Positions 17,960 to 20,693 of a stretch of 20,693 nucleotides of DNA are shown piece by piece (position 1 is the first letter of the stretch; each line of letters begins with the position of its first letter). The stretch is taken from NCBI GenBank assembly GCA_004802725.1, contig SGPM01000419.1, positions 1 to 20,693 of the forward strand, read 5' to 3'. The notes under the pieces were generated by a model. It was not told where the DNA came from and made no database searches. It saw only the letters and a program-made list of their open reading frames with translations. Origin of the DNA: Antrodiella citrinella (taxonomy: Eukaryota > Basidiomycota > Agaricomycetes > Polyporales > Steccherinaceae). Made by a program: the position numbers and the translations under genes.

Positions 17960-20450
17960 ATGTTCCGTTCCCCGGGCATGTCACCTCCCTCTTCCCTCCC
18001 GTTAACCTCTCCCACAACCTCCAAAGACTTTTACAGACATCTCGACGAGGAACTAGAACTCATACACCAGCTCTACGATGACACAGAGCGGGAGTCCGAG
18101 GAGGGTCACTACTCCGCAAGCGAATCAGACGCGACAGCGTCCTCTCTAACTCTTCCCTTTCAAGATGGTACGCGTTTCTCCATTCCCCGTGTTCTTACCC
18201 CTCACTTGTTCACCTCTGCAGAAGAGCTCAACGCCGACGCATGTGAAGCTTGCGTCTACGACCCCACCTTCTTCCCCCCCTCCAGCCCTACAAGAGGCAC
18301 TTTGGTCGTCGGCATTGCCCCCATCACTTGCGACAGAGATAAAGTGAGTCTCGAACCTTTCCCTCAGTTCCACCCGTTAGTCCCTGCCCCGAAAGATTTG
18401 GACTCGCGTGCGCGTGACACACCGACGAATCTTTTTGATCGAGCTCGGTTATAACCTACCACTTAGGCGTTCCCCGTGCAGGCGTCTGCTTTTCATGACC
18501 CTGCTCGGCAAATGCCTCTTACATAAATCCCATCAACGGCTTCGACCACTTTCGTCGCAGAACGCGACGAGCGGATATACGTTATATTCGTTGCCACGTC
18601 CTATATAGCTCAGGTGTCTTCACCGATGCACTCCTTTTCTCGAGCACCCCAGGTTCTTCTGCCTGCCCTGTTGCTATATCACATTGTTATTTCTGTGCTG
18701 ACTGTGCCCCCGCTACTTCCTGTAGCCTCTACCTAGCCCTCCAGCCTTCGACTACTACAGGCGTGCCCCTCCTACTCCTCCTTCTTCCCCGGGATACAAT
18801 TCACCACTTCCATCACCGCCCATAACACCACTGTCGCCCACCTTTTCCTCTTCAGCGTCCTCTTCACCGCGTCTACCTCATACCCTTCCCCGTACCTTGC
18901 AACTCAACGCACCACGTCCCCGCCCACGATCAACCAGGATGAGTGTTAGCTCGGCAAGGTCAACTCTCACCCACTCGACCTTTCCATCCATCTCGTCAAC
19001 GCTTTCCCATCTCGAAGAGCGCGAAACTGAGGTCGAAAAGCGCAGTGGTGTGTACGTGACTGATGCCGAGCGGCGCGCCCGCACATCTTCAGATGACATG
19101 AAGCTGCACAACCCCGTTCTTCATCACTTCCCCACGCGCAAGAGCAGCAAAGAGCTCTTGAAGCTGCAGTCCTACGTATCCGTAGCTGATGCGGATTCTA
19201 CCGAAACCGCAACGCCCTCTAGCGCGTCTCAAAAGACACGCTCCAACGTACCAAGTCTCTCATCGTCTCATTCATCACCCCAGTTGCGGACGCTTGCGGA
19301 CTTGGCCTCTACTCCCGCGTCGCCCCTTCGTACCGTCTCGCAGGCCTCTACCGCGACATCGACCACCACCACTCGCGTCCATACTCTCACCAGGTCGCAC
19401 ACCTTTCCAGTAGACACGGACGACTATGCTTCCGACATCCCGTTGTCCCCGACTACCCTGGCGGCATTGTCCTCCCGTTGGTCCCTCGACTCGACGCGTT
19501 CTGGTGGCGGACGTCCTGCTCTGAGTCCTGTCGCCGAGGACCCATCTCCGCCCGAATCACCAATGAAGCCACGCAAACGTGATAGGCTCATCAGCTTTAT
19601 TTCACGCAACCGCGCTGGTTCAATTGGCAAGACATCGCAACCCAGTCCTATCGCGGACTCTGAGTACGCCGACTTGGTAGGGTTCCAGCCGGATTTCTTC
19701 GTCGCCCCGAAACGCGACTCGCGCATCTCGTCGCAGCCGTCGTCGTCTTCGCTCAACCTGCCCATCCAACAGCCTACCACACCCATGCCGATCTCCACGG
19801 CAAACTCCTTGTCGAGCTCCAGCTCCACATCAACGCTGCCTACACCTGTAGACGGCGCGTCCCATGACATCCTCCCACGCTCGTCGTTCTTCGCGTCCGA
19901 ACCCTCCTCGTACCTCCCCGACCTCGACGACGGGGAGTACGAACCCGACACCGAGCCACTCGAACCGACGCTCCCCCTCCCCTCGCCATCGATACCGACG
20001 ACGTCGTTCCTCACGCCGCAGCGCCCGCAGTCCGCGTTCCCGTTCCTGTCGACGTTCCGCCGGAAGAACCGCCGCCACAAGAAGCTCGTCGTTTCGCAGA
20101 TCCCGTACTTCCCGAACTTGCTGATGCACGGACGGGAGGAGGACGCGGGTGTGATGGATGAGCGGCGGGAGGCGATGCGGAGGGAACAGCGGACGCGGTA
20201 TGATGCTGTAGTGAAGTGGTGTGAGAGCTTTGGGGCGTTGAGGAGGGTGGAGAGGCGGGTGGATGGGAGCTTGCATATTCATTGGAAGGAGTGGGAGGCG
20301 GCGGATATGGTGAGTTTTTCTTGTTTGGTTTTTGTGTGCGTTGGGATGGTTGCTGATTTTGGAATCGTGTTGAAGGTGTGTCGGATCCAGGGCCAGGTCT
20401 TCATTAACGATGTCGGCACGGTCTCCCTGGCGTGGCACTACCTGAAGTAG
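17960..20450 (+). CDS. Ser/Pro-rich hypothetical protein with conserved-looking C-terminus
   Basis: I do not recognise the family. Four exons fit (17960-18343, 18614-18652, 18726-20309, 20376-20450), all joined in phase 0, giving about 693 residues. The 39-base exon 2 is inferred because it has good splice sites and keeps the frame; the 270-base first intron could hide another exon. The N-terminus has an acidic helical segment (DFYRHLDEELELIHQLYDD). Most of the rest is low-complexity Ser/Pro/Thr with many SP and TP sites, suggesting disorder and heavy phosphorylation. The last 65 residues look folded: a helix (RYDAVVKWCESFGAL), then VERRVDGSLHIHW, then after the last intron VCRIQGQVFINDVGTVSLAW. 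That helix-strand alternation is loosely RRM-like, but no RNP motif is clear. Basic clusters (FRRKNRRHKK) could act as a nuclear signal. Confidence 0.75.
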
Positions 20451-20693
20451 TCTGGCTCTGCCTCCCTCCTCACCAGTGCACGCGCACGCGACTCCCCACA
20501 ACACCATCATCACGACACGATACGACACGCGACATACGTATACACTCCTTTTCTGTTTTTTCTACCTTTACTTTCTTTCGTTCTATCTCTCTATAACCCA
20601 CTGTCTCGATATATCACGGCACACTCACGCTCTTTCGCATCACGTCTCTCTCTCTCTCTCACTATCTCTTCCTGCACAAACCTGAATTCAGTA
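20451..20693 (+). other. 3' flank of the Ser/Pro-rich gene
   Basis: Downstream DNA with T-rich and CT-rich stretches (TTTCTGTTTTTTCTACC, then a TC microsatellite at about 20645-20660). It fits a fungal 3' UTR; no further gene is seen before the window ends. Confidence 0.5.

Noticed and set aside
19424..20528. Two antisense frames of 218 and 232 codons
   Set aside because: They are shadows of the Ser/Pro-rich gene, rich in Arg/Glu/Gly as expected opposite Ser/Pro codons.

Overview
The window looks like nuclear DNA of a basidiomycete, most likely an Agaricomycete (mushroom-forming fungus). Genes are dense and cut by many GT-AG introns of about 40-70 bases. The proteins include a PEX13 docking peroxin, a PMP3-type membrane proteolipid, a RING protein and kinases with the HGDLRG catalytic loop, as in the tyrosine-kinase-like (TKL) kinases expanded in these fungi. 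All exon models were built by hand from splice signals, reading frame and protein motifs; no search was run.

Layout. 1-797: upstream DNA with a 15-bp inverted repeat. 798-1602 (+): PEX13, with membrane segments and SH3 domain but without the usual Gly/Tyr-rich N-terminus. 1829-2838 (-): an endonuclease/exonuclease/phosphatase (TDP2-like) gene broken by three frameshifts. 3198-3626 (-): PMP3 in five exons, sharing a 130-bp divergent promoter with an intron-rich gene of unknown function at 3757-4792 (+). 5031-7625 (+): a TKL-type kinase with two CRIB-like motifs near its N-terminus. 8148-10970 (+): a second kinase gene encoding two kinase domains in one chain, the first with all catalytic residues and the second with HGD changed to HGN, so a predicted pseudokinase. 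11128-12044 (-): RING finger plus coiled coil. 12045-17959: almost 6 kb with no gene I can support, holding 16 isolated N bases and a degenerate tandem repeat. 17960-20450 (+): a Ser/Pro-rich protein with a structured C-terminus.

The most interesting part is the 5.9-kb kinase cluster. All three kinase domains share intron positions, including a catalytic-loop exon of exactly 69 bases, so they probably arose by duplication of one cassette, the last time inside a gene. The kinase-pseudokinase order recalls plant tandem kinase proteins and is the reverse of animal JAKs. The CRIB-like motifs suggest, but do not prove, a link to Cdc42/Rac signalling.

Both kinase genes and the TDP2-like gene need single-base frame corrections (six in all), while PEX13, PMP3, RING, the 3757 gene and the 17960 gene read cleanly. 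Sequencing or assembly error and real decay cannot be told apart here.
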